Assembly: GCA_033239125.1 (NCBI GenBank)
Contig: BSWB01000004.1
Location: 141,740,926-141,804,925, forward strand
DNA length: 64,000 bases
Direction of reading: 5' to 3'
Source: Fagopyrum homotropicum
Lineage: Eukaryota; Streptophyta; Magnoliopsida; Caryophyllales; Polygonaceae
Shown here: positions 34,541 through 46,317 of the stretch, piece by piece
How positions within the stretch are numbered: position 1 is the stretch's first letter
Layout of the letters: the number at the start of each line of letters is the position of its first letter
Notes under the pieces: generated by a model
The model's input: the letters and a program-made list of their open reading frames with translations, nothing else
The model's database searches: none
What the model was told of the DNA's origin: nothing
Made by a program: the position numbers and the translations under genes

Positions 34541-34558
34541 TCCCCGGCAACGGCGCCA
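34541..34558 (-). other. Primer binding site, element D
   Basis: The tRNA-Asp type PBS on the minus strand, 6 bases from the LTR end at 34565. Confidence 0.9.
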
Positions 34559-34564
34559 AAAACT

Positions 34565-36404
34565 TGTTACGCTAAGATCGTGTGATGTGCACGCAATAAG
34601 CTTTAAATTTATACTCGTTATAATTATCCTAACTCCTAGCGAACCCGCAGTGTACGGGACGTTTGTAGTAGGGATAGTATTCCGAGGTCGAACACAAAGA
34701 CTAAGGTGGAATCGAGTCAAACAATGGTCATAGGTAGTGTGAATCTAGGCTAAGATAAGGTGAGGAACAAAAAAATGGAAAACACAATGTTTTTGGTTGG
34801 TTTTTGTGGTGATCAAACAAAGATCACAAATCAAGCAAGGTAATAAAACAACTAACAACTCAAGCTAGCAAAACAAATAAGTAACACAAAGCACAAAGTA
34901 TATGATTAAGAGAGAAAAGTGGATTCTAGAGGTCAAGATTTCCGGTTATGGCATAGGACTCAAGGTTCTAAGGATTTTAAGGACAAGTTGCGATATTGGG
35001 GAAAGAGTGTTTCACTAATGGAAGCAATTACCGGGTAGGTCTCTCACTTCACTAATCCCGCATCAAACTCCTATTACCGGGTAGGTCTCAAGGAGGTAAA
35101 GTTGGGAATTATACACAAACCGGACACTACTTAAGGGGTAACCCTCTCCTTACCGGGTAAGTCTCGGAGTAGGGAAGTCTCAAGCAATAATCCTAGCACA
35201 CTCGATCCAATAGCGGCTTATGAGGCTCACTACTACCTAGTATTCATCATCTTAGGTATCTAGGGTCGGAAATCATCGGGTAGATCTCTTCCCTCACTTA
35301 GATTGATAGCATTAGGTGATCCTAAGCTAAATTAGGCTTAATAAACACTAGGATTTCAACAACCTAAAACCCTAACATTCAGATTCATCATTTAAAGAGC
35401 AACAGGAGAATAAATCGGGCTGTTCTACAGCTAAATCGGCCGATCTGGTCATGAACAGCGCGATTTTTCTCACTGGTTTGGGTTTTCGTGCATACAAATC
35501 ATTCAAAACTAACATATAAGTCCATTCTATCATCACCCTAGCCATAACCATCAATCCATCACTCCAGAATCACAATAAACTAGCCAATAATATGCATATT
35601 AAGATCCAAAATCATCACACAAGCATACATGGGATTCATAGATGGATAATAAAAGATGAGCAAGTAAAATCAATAAATCTCAGTTGAATCCAAGTTGTAG
35701 CAAGACTTACAAACTCTTAAATGAAGATTTAAAATGTTCCTACAACTCTTGCAATAGTTCTTCAATCCAAGATTACAAAAATCACTCAAAAGTCACTCAA
35801 AACCTCACTATCACTCCTAGAATGGTGTTCTTCTTCTTCCTTCAATCCTTGAGAGTTTTTCTTCTCCTTCAATCTTTCCCCCAAATTGATGAGCTGTGAA
35901 TGAGAGTGTGGCAGAGGAGAGATGCTCAACAACAACCTACAGGACCACTTATATTCTCCACCAAGAGCAAGGCCGGACAAGAGATCGTAGGACACGTGGC
36001 TTAAGCTGTCAAAGGCCCAAAAATCGACCCAGTAGATTAAATCGGCCGATTTATCTGCTAGCTGGTCCGATTTTCTTCAGCAGAGACATGTTATGATCGT
36101 TTAGCCATGAGTTGCTCTATTGCTTGCACCAATAGTGGTCTTTGTGTCTTTTGTTGCTTCAATTATGCTCCTCCAAAGCTTTGGATGTGTACCATCATGA
36201 GGCTTGGCCCTCTAATGTATCGGTTAATGTCCAAAAGACCCTCGAAATACCTACAAAGCAACGCACAAGTCCGTGTAGACGTCTATCTCGAGAAAATATG
36301 TGAATTGAGTGCAAACGTCGCGAATTTGTGCTAAACCATGCATGAATGAGTGATGAATCTATCTAAATGATTACCTAAACCTAAGTCATAAATCGTGTTA
36401 TCAG
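34565..36404 (-). repeat. Element D 5' LTR
   Basis: This complete 1,840-bp LTR begins TGTTACGCTAAG and ends CGTGTTATCA on the plus strand. A TATAAG box lies at 35948-35953 (minus), with the palindrome AAATCGGCCGATTT about 90 bp upstream at 36039-36052 and a downstream cluster near 35412-35470. ACCGGGTAGGTCTC-type motifs lie at 35025-35165. Confidence 0.92.
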
Positions 36405-37599
36405 GAACTATTGCAAGGATTGTTAAGAACGTTTTGGAACTTCATTTGAAGGGTTGTAAGTCTTGCTAAACCTTAGATTCAGCTGAGGTTTATTGTTTTT
36501 ACTTGCTTATCTTTCATCATCCATCTATGAAAACCATGTATGCTTGTGTGATGATTTTGGATCTTGATATGCATATTATTGGCTAGTTTATTTTGATTCT
36601 AGAGTGATGGATTGATGGTTATGGCTTGGGTGATGATAGAATGGACTTATATGTTAGTTTAGGATGATTTGATTGCACAAAACCTAACCCAGAGAGAAAA
36701 ATCGGGCTGTTCTTCAGCCAGATCGGCCGATTTAGGCATGATCCACCCGATTTTCCTCTCTGTTTCTTTTTAATTGATGAGTCTGTATGTTAGGGTGTTA
36801 GGGTGTTGAAATCCTAGTGTTTATTTAGCCTAATTTAGCTTAGGATCACCTAATGCTATCAACCTAAGTGAGGAAAGAGATCTACCCGATGATTTCCAAT
36901 CTTAGATACCTAAGATGATGAATTCTAGGTAGTAGTGAGCCTCACAAGCCGCTATTAGATTGAGTGTGCGAGGATTATTGCTTGAGACTTACTTTTCCGA
37001 GACTTACCCGGTAAGGAGAGGTTTGCCACTTAAGTAGTGTCCGGTTTGTGTAGAATTCCCTATTTTAGCCCGTTGAGACCTACCCGGTAATAGGAGTTTG
37101 ATGCGGGATTAGTGAAGTGAGAGACCTACCCGGTAATTGCTTCCATTAGTGAAACACTCTTTCCCCAACACCGCAACTTGTCCTTAAAATCCTTAGAACC
37201 TTGAGTCCTATGCCATAACCGGAAATCTTGACCTCTAGAATCCACTTTTCTCTCTTAATCATATACTTTGTGCTTTGTGTTACTTATTTGTTTTGCTAGC
37301 TTGAGTTGTTAGTTGTTTTATTACCTTGCTTGATTTGTGATCTTTGTTTGATCACCACAAAAACCAACCAAAAACATTGTGTTTTCCATTTTTTTGTTCC
37401 TCACCTTATCTTAGCCTAGATTCACACTACCTATGACCATTGTTTGACTCGATTTCACCTTAGTCTTTGTGTTCGACCTCGGAATACTATCCCTACTACA
37501 AACGTCCCGTACACTACGGGTTCGCTAGGAGTTAGGATAATTATAACGAGTATAAATTTAAAGCTTATTGCGTGCACATCACACGATCTTAGCGTGACA
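36405..37599 (+). repeat. Element F 5' LTR (right two-thirds only)
   Basis: 1,195 bp ending GCGTGACA. The first 640 bp or so are missing where D begins. Up to about 37090 it matches C's LTR; from about 37155 to the end it matches D's LTR almost base for base, so it looks mosaic. A palindrome cluster is at 36700-36755 and TACCCGGTAA motifs at 37005-37140. Confidence 0.88.
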
Positions 37600-37605
37600 A
37601 GTTTT

Positions 37606-37623
37606 TGGCGCCGTTGCCGGGGA
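37606..37623 (+). other. Primer binding site, element F
   Basis: TGGCGCCGTTGCCGGGGA, 6 bases after the LTR end. Confidence 0.9.
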
Positions 37624-37739
37624 CTAGGTCTAGATCGAGTCATTTTTGTGACTGTTTGTAGTGTAGATCTTTCTTGTTGCTTTTGATCTCTTTTGGTGTG
37701 TGTCTTTGCTTTTCAGGACATCTCTTACTCTTTAGGTGT

Positions 37740-39471
37740 ATGCGAAGATCTCGTGGTAAGGATTTAGCTCCATTCGATCTCGAACCGGAGAAAACCCTTA
37801 GATCTAGATCCAAGAGCATTAGAAAGGGAAAAGAGATGGCCGGAAGAGATCTCGAAGCTGAATTGGATGAGGCTTTAGAGCAAATAAGGCTAAGAGATGA
37901 GCTCTTGGAGGAAGAGAGGAGACTTGCCAATGAGAGGCAAGAAGCAACTAGGAGGGAGATTGATGAGATTAGGCAAGCCCTTGTACAAGGAGAGCTTAAT
38001 CGTCAACAACCTCCACCTCCTCCACCACAACCGCAGCCGGCGGCGAATGTTAGGGTTGTGCCCATTGCAATTGAAGAGCCACAAACATTAGGGCGTTGAA
38101 TGGATCCGACACAAAGAGCACACCGTCCGGGTGTCAACTTAGGAGATCCCGCAACCCACATCTACGAGCTCCGCCCTCAAGTTCTACAAATGATCCGGCA
38201 TAATCAATTTGGAGGGATGGAAGGAGAGTCTCCTCATCAACACTTGATGAACTATGAGATTTTGATGGAGACTCTTAGACCGCCAAGATTTGAGAGCAAC
38301 AACCATAAGCTTAGGGCTTTTTCCTTCTCACTTAAGGATAAGGCCTTGGCTTGGTATTAATCTATTCCACAAGGGCGAGTGAGTACTTGGGAGGAGATGA
38401 CAACCGAGTTTTTGACTAAGTTCTTCCCACCTTCCAAGACTACCGAGTTAAGAGGGAAGATAAATGCCTTCGTGATGAAGGATAGAGAGAGTTTGTTCAA
38501 GTCTTGGGAGAGATTCAAGGATCTTCTCCTAGATTGTCAACACCATGGTATACCGAAAATTGAGCTATTGGAGATCTACTTCAAAGGACTTGATGTAGAT
38601 AGCCAATTCAAGCTTCAATCTCTTTCCGGTGGGACTTTCATGGAGAAAAATGTAGATGATGCTTGGGAGTTTGCAGAGAAACAAGCTCTAGTGATTGAGA
38701 AGAACTCCCATAGGAAGAGTGAAGGGAGAAAGGCGGGAGCATATGAGGTGAGTGAAGTCACCATGAGCAACTTCAAGCTTGATGCCATCAACAACGAGCT
38801 AAAGTCTTTGAGGGAGTTGTGTGCTACAACTTTGAAGAACCAAGCAACCCCTCAAGCCCAAGTGCAAGCTAACTTGTCTTCCAAGGAGGAAGATGTGAAC
38901 TGCATGGGAAGGGGCAACTACAACAACTATCAAGGTCCAAGGAACTTCAACAACAACCGGCAATTCATCAATTACCGGCCTAACCACAACCATCCCGGGT
39001 TTTCCTACTCTAACCCGGATGGAGCCTTGAACCCTCCCGCTTCCACAAGCACAACTCCACCACCAAAAGCTTCACAAGAACCTCCACCCGGATTTACTCA
39101 ACCTCCAAAGGATAGAACCGAAATGATGTTTGAACAATTGCTTGGATGGTTGAGTGGTCTTGAGAGCACGGTGACTTCTATTTACAAGGCTCAAAAGGTG
39201 TTGGAAGCACAAGTGTTCCAAAAGGCGGGTGAAGCACATAGAGATCCGGGGAAGCTTCCCGGAAGAACCGAAGATAACCCAAGAGGCCAAGTGTTGGCTA
39301 TCACAACAAGGAGTGGGTTAAGCATGAAGGATCCCTTACCTAAGGGAAATGACAAAGGGAAGCAAGTGGCGAATGAAGAAGAGAAATTGCAAGAAGATGG
39401 AGGGAAGAGCAAGGAAGATGAGCCATCATATGTGGCACCACCTCCATACAAGCCACCACTACCATTCCCAC
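37740..39471 (+). pseudogene. gag: Element F gag, two stops and 3' truncation
   Basis: The ATG at 37740 opens MRRSRGKDLAPFDLEPEK. The layout is as in C. Stops are at 38097 (Arg to TGA) and 38358 (CAA to TAA). The last stretch runs MSTWEEMTTEFLTKFF through the N/R/Y-rich tail and AITTRSG to PPLPFPQ, where the foreign LTR end supplies TAA at 39474. Confidence 0.9.
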
Positions 39472-39530
39472 AATAACGAAGAAAATTATCTAAATGTATG
39501 CCTATACTAACGTCATAAATCACGTTATCA
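39472..39530 (-). repeat. Element X: 59-bp LTR end left as a scar
   Basis: In minus orientation it is the first 59 bp or so of an A-like LTR, starting TGATAACGTGATTTATGACG. Nothing else of this element remains. The RT sequence of A resumes directly at 39531 (GGTAT), the expected outer boundary of an insertion. Confidence 0.8.
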
Positions 39531-39789
39531 GGTATTGAAAAGATGCGAGGAGACAAATCTTGTCTTAAATTGGGAAAAATGCCACTTCATGGTAAGTGAA
39601 GGTATTGTGTTGGGACACTTGTTGTCCAACCGTGGCATTGAGGTTGATAGGGCCAAGATTGAAACGATAGAGAAGTTGCCACCACCTACCTCGGTGAAGG
39701 AGGTAAGGAGCTTTCTAGGGCATGCCGGTTTTTACCGGCGGTTTATTAAAGATTTCTCTAAGATTTGTAAGCCTCTTCATGGTAAGTGA
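39531..39789 (+). pseudogene. Element A RT thumb fragment
   Basis: The frame resumes at KRCEETNLVLNWEKC and runs through GHLLSNRGIEVDRAKIE and FLGHAGFYRRFIKDFSK to KPLHGK. There about 100 bp are replaced by a short filler, copied from the sequence at about 39588, that introduces a stop at 39787. The catalytic FMDD lies in the lost part upstream. Confidence 0.85.
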
Positions 39790-41588
39790 AGAATGATTTG
39801 ATCTCCGCACCTATCATGCAACCTCCGGATTAGAGCTTACCATTTGAAGTAATGTGTGATGCAAGTGATGTGGCCGTTGGGGCCGTTTTGGGGCAAAGGA
39901 AAGATGGGCGCACACATGCCATTTATTATGCTAGCAAGACGCTAGATGATGCCCAACTCAATTATGCTACCACCGAGAAGGAATTGCTAGCGGTAGTGTA
40001 TGCCTTTGAGAAGTTCCGCTCATACCTTGTTGGAGCAAGGGTCATTGTTTATACGGATCATGTTGCGATCCGTTACCTCCTTACAAAGAAGGATGCCAAG
40101 CATAGGTTGATTCGGTGGATCCTTCTTCTTCAAGAGTTTGATTTGGAAATCCGGGACAAGAAGGGATCCGAGAACTCCGTGGCGGATCACCTTAGTAGAC
40201 TCCCACCATTGGAGCTTGAAAGAGATGACATCCCGATTGATGATTCATTCCGGGATGAGCAATTGCAAATGGTGGAAGAATGCTTGTTCCAAGTGTCTAG
40301 AGGAAGTGAACCATGGTATGCCGACATCGTGAACTATCTTGTTTGTGAGGAAGTGCCTCCCGGATTGACATATGCCCAAAGAAAGAAGTTCTTCAAAGAT
40401 GTGAGGCACTACTATTGGAGTGAACCACTTTTGTTCAAGAGAGGGCCGGATGGAATGTTTAGAAGATGCATACCGGAGGATGAGGTGGAGAGTGTGATCC
40501 GCCATTGTCATTCCTTGCCATGTGGAGGGCATGCTAGCTCCCACAAGACATGTGCGAAGGTTTTGCAATCAGGCTTCTTTTGGCCAAGTTTGTTCAAGGA
40601 TATGCAACACTTTGTGGTAGCTTGTGATGCTTGCCAAAGGACGGGCAACATCTCATGGAAGAATGAAATGCCCTTGAACAACATACAAGAGGTGGAGATA
40701 TTTGATGTGTGGGGTGTGGACTTCATGGGACCATTCCCTTCTTCATGTGGCAACCTCTACATCCTATTAGCGGTAGACTATGTTTCGAGATGGGTGGAGG
40801 CAATCGCCTCTCCCATAAATGATGCCAAGGTTGTGGTGCGGTTCTTCAACCGGGTGATCTTCCCTAGGTTTGGAACACCAAGGGTGATCATAAGTGATGG
40901 AGGGAAGCACTTCACTAATAGGAACCTTGGAGCACTTTTGGCTAAGTATGGGGTGACTCATAAGGTGGCAACACCTTACCATCCCCAAACTAGTGGCCAA
41001 GTGGAGATCTCCAACATGGAGATAAAAGGAATCCTTGAGAAGACGGTTTCTAGAACAAGAAAAGATTGGGCTATGAAGCTCGATGATGCCTTGTGGGCTT
41101 ATAGGACCGCTTTCAAGACACCAATTGGCACCACTCCTTACAAGTTAGTCTATGGCAAGTCTTGCCACCTTCCGGTAGAGATGGAGCATAGAGCATATTG
41201 GGCTATAAGGTGGTTGAATTTTGACCTCAAGAAGGCCGGTGAGAAGCGGTTGCTAGACATGAACGCCCTTGAGGAGATCCGGTTGGATGCTTATGAGAAT
41301 GCCCGGATCTAGAAGGAGAGGACCAAGCGTTGGCATGACAAGTACCTCATCCTAAAGGAGTTGAATGAGGGTGACCTAGTGCTTCTCTTCAACTCGAGGC
41401 TGCGGCTCTTCCCCGGAAAGCTCAAATCAAGATGGACGGGTCCCTATGTTGTGAAGAAGGTCTTTCCTCAAGGAGCGGTGGAGATAGGAGGAGATCATTG
41501 TGGTAACTTCAAGGTGAATGGGCACCGTTTGAAGAAGTATATCCCGGAAGCCCCGGTGGAAGTGATTGCTCCACTTCACCTTGAGTGA
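39790..41588 (+). pseudogene. pol: Element A RNase H and integrase
   Basis: RNase H (CDASDVAVGAVLGQRKDGRT, YTDHVAIRYLL, ENSVADHLSRL) is followed by integrase with HCHSLPCGGHASSHKT, ACDACQRTG, WGVDFMGP, IISDGGKHF and GQVEISNMEIKG, so the DDE residues appear intact. A TAG at 41310 replaces the Tyr of RIYKERTK; otherwise the frame is open to the natural stop at 41586-41588 after PLHLE. At about 39832 the Trp of PPDW is also a stop (TAG). Confidence 0.88.
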
Positions 41589-41619
41589 AACACTCCTGAA
41601 TTTGGTCAAGCTAATGACC
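41589..41619 (+). other. Element A 3' UTR, first part
   Basis: The 31 bases after the pol stop match C and end in TGACC, the target duplicated by insertion of G. Confidence 0.8.
41615..41619 (+). repeat. Target site duplication of G, left
   Basis: TGACC, matched by 48068-48072 on the other side of G. In C the uninterrupted site reads AATGACATTAAAG. Confidence 0.92.
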
Positions 41620-43369
41620 TGTTACGCTAGGAAATATCACAAAAAGCTTTACATTTATAACTCGAACTAAATCCTAAACTACCTAGCGAAACCCGCAGTG
41701 TACGGGTCGTTTGTAGAAAGGAAAGTATTCTGAGGTCGAACTCAAGGACTGAGGTGAAACTAAGTCATTCAATGATCAAAGATAGTGTGAATCTAGACAA
41801 AGATAAGATGAGGAATAAAGAAAATGGAAAACACAATGTTTTTGGTTGGTTTTTAGGTGATCAATCAAGGATCACAAGTATGTGAACAAAATCAAGCAAC
41901 ACAAACACAAAAGATAGTAGAGTGGAAGTAACAAGCGGATTCTAGAGATTGGAAGTCCGGTTATGGCATAGACTTAAGCTATCTATTCATTCCTTGGGTT
42001 AACTATGATATGTTGGGATTAAGCATTTCTAGATTGGGATCAATTACCGGGTAGGTCTCATGGTCCACTAGTCCATTCCTAAGGTCTCATCACCGGGTAA
42101 GTCTCTAAGAACCTAAGGATAGGAATTCTACACAAACCGGATCTTTACCTAGGGGTCTAACCTATCCTTACCGGGTAAGTCTCGGAAAGGGAAGTCCTAA
42201 ACAACTATTCTAGCACACTTAGTCCAATGACGGCTTGTGAGGCTCACCACTACCTAGGGTTTGTCATCTTTGGAATCTAAGAGTAAGAATCACCGGGTAA
42301 GTCTCTTCTAAACACTTAGTTGCTAACACTAGGTCACCCTAGGATAGAATTAGCTCAACAAACACTAGGATTTCAACATTTTAACAATCTAGAACTTAGA
42401 TCCATTGAACCATGTAAACCACGGGCTGTTCTACCACTTCCACGGCCGTGGAATGGCAAGAACAAGCCGTGGACTTCAACAGAGGCCTCGTTCAAGAACA
42501 CAAGTCATCCAAGGGTAAAAATCTAAGTTCATCCTATCATGGTCCTAGCCATAACCCTTCTTTCCTTACCCTATAATCGCATCTATCTAGCCAACAACAT
42601 ACATTTCAAGATCAAACTTCACAAATAAGACATGCTTGCAAGTCATGGTTAATTGATGAAGACAAATCAAAAGAAAAGACATTAAAAGCATAGAATAGAG
42701 GTTACCAAATCTTACAAGGTTCCAAGAGCTAATCCAACTTGACAACAATGGAAGCTTCACTCAAATCCACTCTAATCTCACTCTAAAACGAAAATCTACA
42801 CTAATCTCCTCCAAGAACACCCACAATGGGTGCTTGGAAGAGAGGCAACAATGGGGAAGTGTTTTGGGGAAGAAGATAGGTCCAAAAGAGAGGAGAAGGA
42901 TCCCCAATTACCGCCTGCAAAATCCTTTAAATACCCACTAAGATGCAAGAGCAATGGAAGAGATCGTGGCCAGCTGTCAACGTGGTCCTGGCAGGAACCA
43001 CGGGTAGAATCACGGCCGTGGAGTTGGTCCTGACCGTGGTTTGTTCCAGAGGCTTCTCCTAGGCTCGTTAAGCCATGATTTGGTGCATGGCTTGTGTTGG
43101 CAAGGTTCCATGAGTCCTCCTTAGCCCTTAGCTTGCATTCCAATGAGTCCGGAAGTGTGTCATCTCGAGAAATGATCCTCGGATGTATCGATTAGGCTCT
43201 TAAATCTCCCAAAACACCTACAAAGCAAGCAAAAGTCCGAGTAGACGTCTATCTCGATAAAATACGTGATTTGAGTGCAAACGCCGTGAACTAATGCTAA
43301 ATCATGCATGAATGAGCGGAAAATCTATCTAAATGAGTGTCTAAATCTAAGTCATAAATCGTGTTATCA
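41620..43369 (-). repeat. Element G 3' LTR
   Basis: 1,750 bp, TGTTACGCTAGG to GTGTTATCA on the plus strand. A TATTTAAA box lies at 42926-42933 (minus). Palindromes are at 42438-42453 and 43010-43022, and four ACCGGGTAAGTCTC-type motifs at 42044, 42090, 42168 and 42290. Confidence 0.93.
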
Positions 43370-43407
43370 AAATACCCCATACTTAAGGTTTGCTCGTCCC
43401 CGAGCAA
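43370..43407 (-). other. Hairpin plus 3' polypurine tract of G
   Basis: The minus strand has TTGCTCG, GGGA, CGAGCAA (perfect 7-bp stem), spacer ACCT, then TAAGTATGGGGTATTT against the LTR. Confidence 0.75.
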
Positions 43408-45211
43408 ATTCCCAACTATAGACTAAGAGATGACATGATTTATGTATGCAGAAAAATGGCAAAATCTTTTTAGAGTTGTGCTTCTAATATTGGATCACCT
43501 TCATAGTCATGTTTCATGGCAACGGACAAGCAATTATGTATCAAATAAATGAAAGCATGGAAAGACAATTACACTTAACTTGATAGCATGCAATGAAATG
43601 TAAAGATGAAGAAGTCAAGATGATCATGAGTATATCCAATCTAAATCACTTAGTCTTACACACATGCAAGTAGGTCAAAAGGACTTGTAAAATAGAAGGC
43701 CAAGAAACGTAGTGATTAGGTGGGAATTTTCTAGGCTATGTGATGCTAATCCGGGAAAGGAACTAAACAACCACAACTTCACATTTCTTATCAACTTCCC
43801 TCAAGTGTATATTTTTCTTCATTTTCTAATCTTTCTTTTCTTTTATTTTTGAGACAATGGCATTGGTGTACAAAAGCCGAAACCTTGGTGATTAGCCATC
43901 CTCGGGCTTTTTCTATTTTTCGAGGTGCATCCACACCGGGCACATATACCAAAGCTCGTTAGGACTATCGGTTTATTTGACTTTGGCAAGGCACCAAAAC
44001 CGATCATGTGAAGTGTGCCGAGTTACTTGTCATTTAAACCGATGTCCCCAAACCTATATTTTTGGCTACACTTTCACAACAATTTCAACACTTCATTCAT
44101 GACATTCCTTTCATCAATATCTTCACCCCACACTTGCTTTTCACACACATCAACACACTAACATGCTCCTATTCCCGGATGGGTCAAAAGAGGTCAAATT
44201 TATCTCAATTGAGGTGCTCAAGCAACATGATCAAGATGAGAAGTAGAGGAAGATGAATTGCCTTAATCACTCCTAATTGATGTGCAAGAACTAGCATGCA
44301 ATTTCGACTTTCAATCCTCAATTAAATCAAGGCAAGCATCATAATCACAAGTCATTCATGGAGTTCAAGACAAGTATTTCAAGTCCACATATGCATCATC
44401 AATTAAACACACAAGGCCATCCATAGCCAATCCACAAGACAAGGTTCATCATTAGGGTCATATCCAAGCCTAGAAAGCACTAATTTTTTTTTGGAATTTT
44501 CGAAATGAATATATACAATGCAAGACATAATAAAACATGTGACTAAAAAGAAACTACTCTAGATGCTAGTCATGCAAAAGATCATGCAAACCCTACCCCA
44601 TACTTAGAAACACATTGTCCCCAATGTGGTATTCAAGTAAGGAGAGTGAAAGAAGGTTCTCACAATGTAAAATGGTTTGCTTCGGTATTTGGGATGAACT
44701 CGTGTGGAGTGGTGGTGATGGATGATCGATCAAACATGGTAGAGAGCTCTTCATAATCATTCCGGCATCGAGACCCGCGCCAAGGTATATGTAAGATGGG
44801 AGCTCTTCCATCTAACAAGACACCTCAAGCCGTCCAAGCCTCACGTCCGCTCCACCCATGTTTGAAAACGGAATCATCGTCATCAACTCGCCTTGCAAGG
44901 CTTCCTCATTACCTAAAATCTACCACAAACACAAAACACAAAAACACACAAAAGCAAAAACAAAGGCAAAAGAGAAAAGGGAAAGAATTGTACCAATGGG
45001 TTGCCTCCCATTAAGCGCTTCTTTTAGGTCATTAGCTTGACCAAACTCCGTGGATATGGCAATCCACCTCGAATACCATGGTTTGCTTGAGGAGTCCAAG
45101 CAACCATCTCTTTCCGGAATTCTTGATGACAAGCAAGGGCCACTTGATGCCCAAATAAGCTTTAAGTTCTCTCTTCACCGGTGAGTAGTAGACTCCTTCA
45201 TCACCGCTACC
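43408..45211 (-). other. Element G 3' UTR
   Basis: Non-coding. The conserved 3' domain is at about 43848-44062 and the internal hairpin CACATTG, GGGA, CAATGTG at 44611-44628 followed on the minus strand by TTTC and TAAGTATGGGGT. The AGGCAA-loop hairpin is at 44995-45012. Short ORFs in this stretch do not resemble known proteins. Confidence 0.75.
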
Positions 45212-46201
45212 TTAATGATAGTATAGAGTTGCAACCATAGGTGTCACCCCATACTTAGACAATTTGTACTCCGCGGTCACACCGGTGAAGCGCTTGTCAT
45301 CCTCATCCTCTATGATCCGAGGAAAGCCGATTCTTGGAAAGAATCCTTCATTGAAGTACTTCATAACCATCATGGATCCATCATGCTTGCCTCCATCATT
45401 CAATAATGGAGAATCCTTAGGAAAGGGGCTCCAATCTTCGTGTGTACTCCGAGCAAGAAAGAAAGGGTCGGAGGGAGCTGAAATTAGCTTAGGATCGTCT
45501 AGGACAGAAGCTTCCACGGGCGTGATTTGTCATCCACGGCCGTGGTTCTCTCTGTTGCATTCGTTCCAAGTGAGCCTTTCAAATGTGGTTCCGGGGTTGA
45601 TGGCAAGGATGTCCGGGGATGAAAATACTTCATTGCACTCCTCTAACGGTGAAGGAGGTGGAGGTAGATCTTGAAGGATGGTAGGATCTCCTAGCATAAG
45701 AGCATTCCTAATCTCTTCAATCTCCCTCCTCACTTGTTCTTCTCTCTCGGTATTCAATTTCCTTTCTTCCTTCAGGGCCAAATCCCTTAGCCACAATTGC
45801 TCCCGAGCTTCATTCAACTCTTCCTCAAGGCTTCTATTGGTTATGGTTGAATCAGACAATTCTTGGATCTCCTCATAGTGAACCCCCTCTTGATGATATA
45901 CTTCCGCTTCAAGCTCCATGTGGGAACTAGAAATGGGAGCAAGGTTGCTTTCTAGATCATCCATCTTCCTCAACATTTCCTCTAGCATTGATTCCAATCG
46001 ATCTTCATGAAGTTGATGGTGAGGTTTCTCATGAGGTAATGTAGTCATGTGAGCTTGATCATGGGACTAATGATATGCATTAAACTCCTCCCAATACTCA
46101 AACTCATCTTGGAGAGGTCCTAGATCTTGGCCTTCCATCCACTCCTCATACTCCATGTTGTCAAGGTCGTCTTGGAGGTACAATCCGTCCATGGCAAACA
46201 T
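45212..46201 (-). pseudogene. G fused ORF: gag N-terminus joined to integrase remnant
   Basis: One minus-strand frame runs from ATG 46201 (MFAMDGLYLQ) to 45212 with only two internal stops (46067 and 45530). The middle part (EEELNEAREQLWLRDLALKEE) is the coiled-coil segment of Athila gag. After a linker that includes CCACGGCCGTGG (45533-45544), the end (MKYFNEGFFPRIGFPRI, SKYGVTPMVATLYYH) matches the integrase core around IFPRFGTPRVI and KYGVTHKVATPYHP, but the SDGG block is eroded. The capsid core, protease, RT and RNase H were deleted. There is no sign of enzymatic function. Confidence 0.75.
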
Positions 46202-46293
46202 GAAAAGGCAAAGACAAAAACACACAAGATCAAAAGTAACAAGAAAGATAAACACTAAAAACAATCAAAACAAATGACTTAATCTTAACCTAG

Positions 46294-46311
46294 TCCCCGG
46301 CAACGGTGCCA
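46294..46311 (-). other. Primer binding site, element G
   Basis: Minus-strand tRNA-Asp PBS with one mismatch (plus strand reads GGTGCCA for GGCGCCA), 6 bases from the LTR. Confidence 0.88.
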
Positions 46312-46317
46312 AAAACT

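Larger units (their letters stand above)
32662..36404 (-). mobile_element. Element D: 5' part of an Athila element
   Basis: The minus strand has a complete 5' LTR (36404-34565), PBS and an open gag to the break at 32662. Pol, 3' UTR and 3' LTR are missing. The LTR end TTATCA at 36404 abuts F's LTR, so D inserted into F; the candidate right TSD GGAAC cannot be checked because the left side is gone. Confidence 0.88.
36405..39471 (+). mobile_element. Element F: 5' part of an Athila element
   Basis: It has a partial LTR (from about LTR position 645), PBS and gag, then breaks at about 39471 into a 59-bp LTR end on the opposite strand. It carries no pol of its own. Confidence 0.82.

Noticed and set aside
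42320..42526. 68-aa ORF in both G LTRs (also 47018-47224)
   Set aside because: Identical because the LTRs are identical; it spans the palindrome cluster and has no recognisable domain.
44470..44520. AT-rich palindromic run next to GAATTTTCGAAAT as a possible origin or attachment site
   Set aside because: A similar run is in the 3' UTR of C, A and E at the same place; it is a low-complexity part of the UTR with no support for a separate function.
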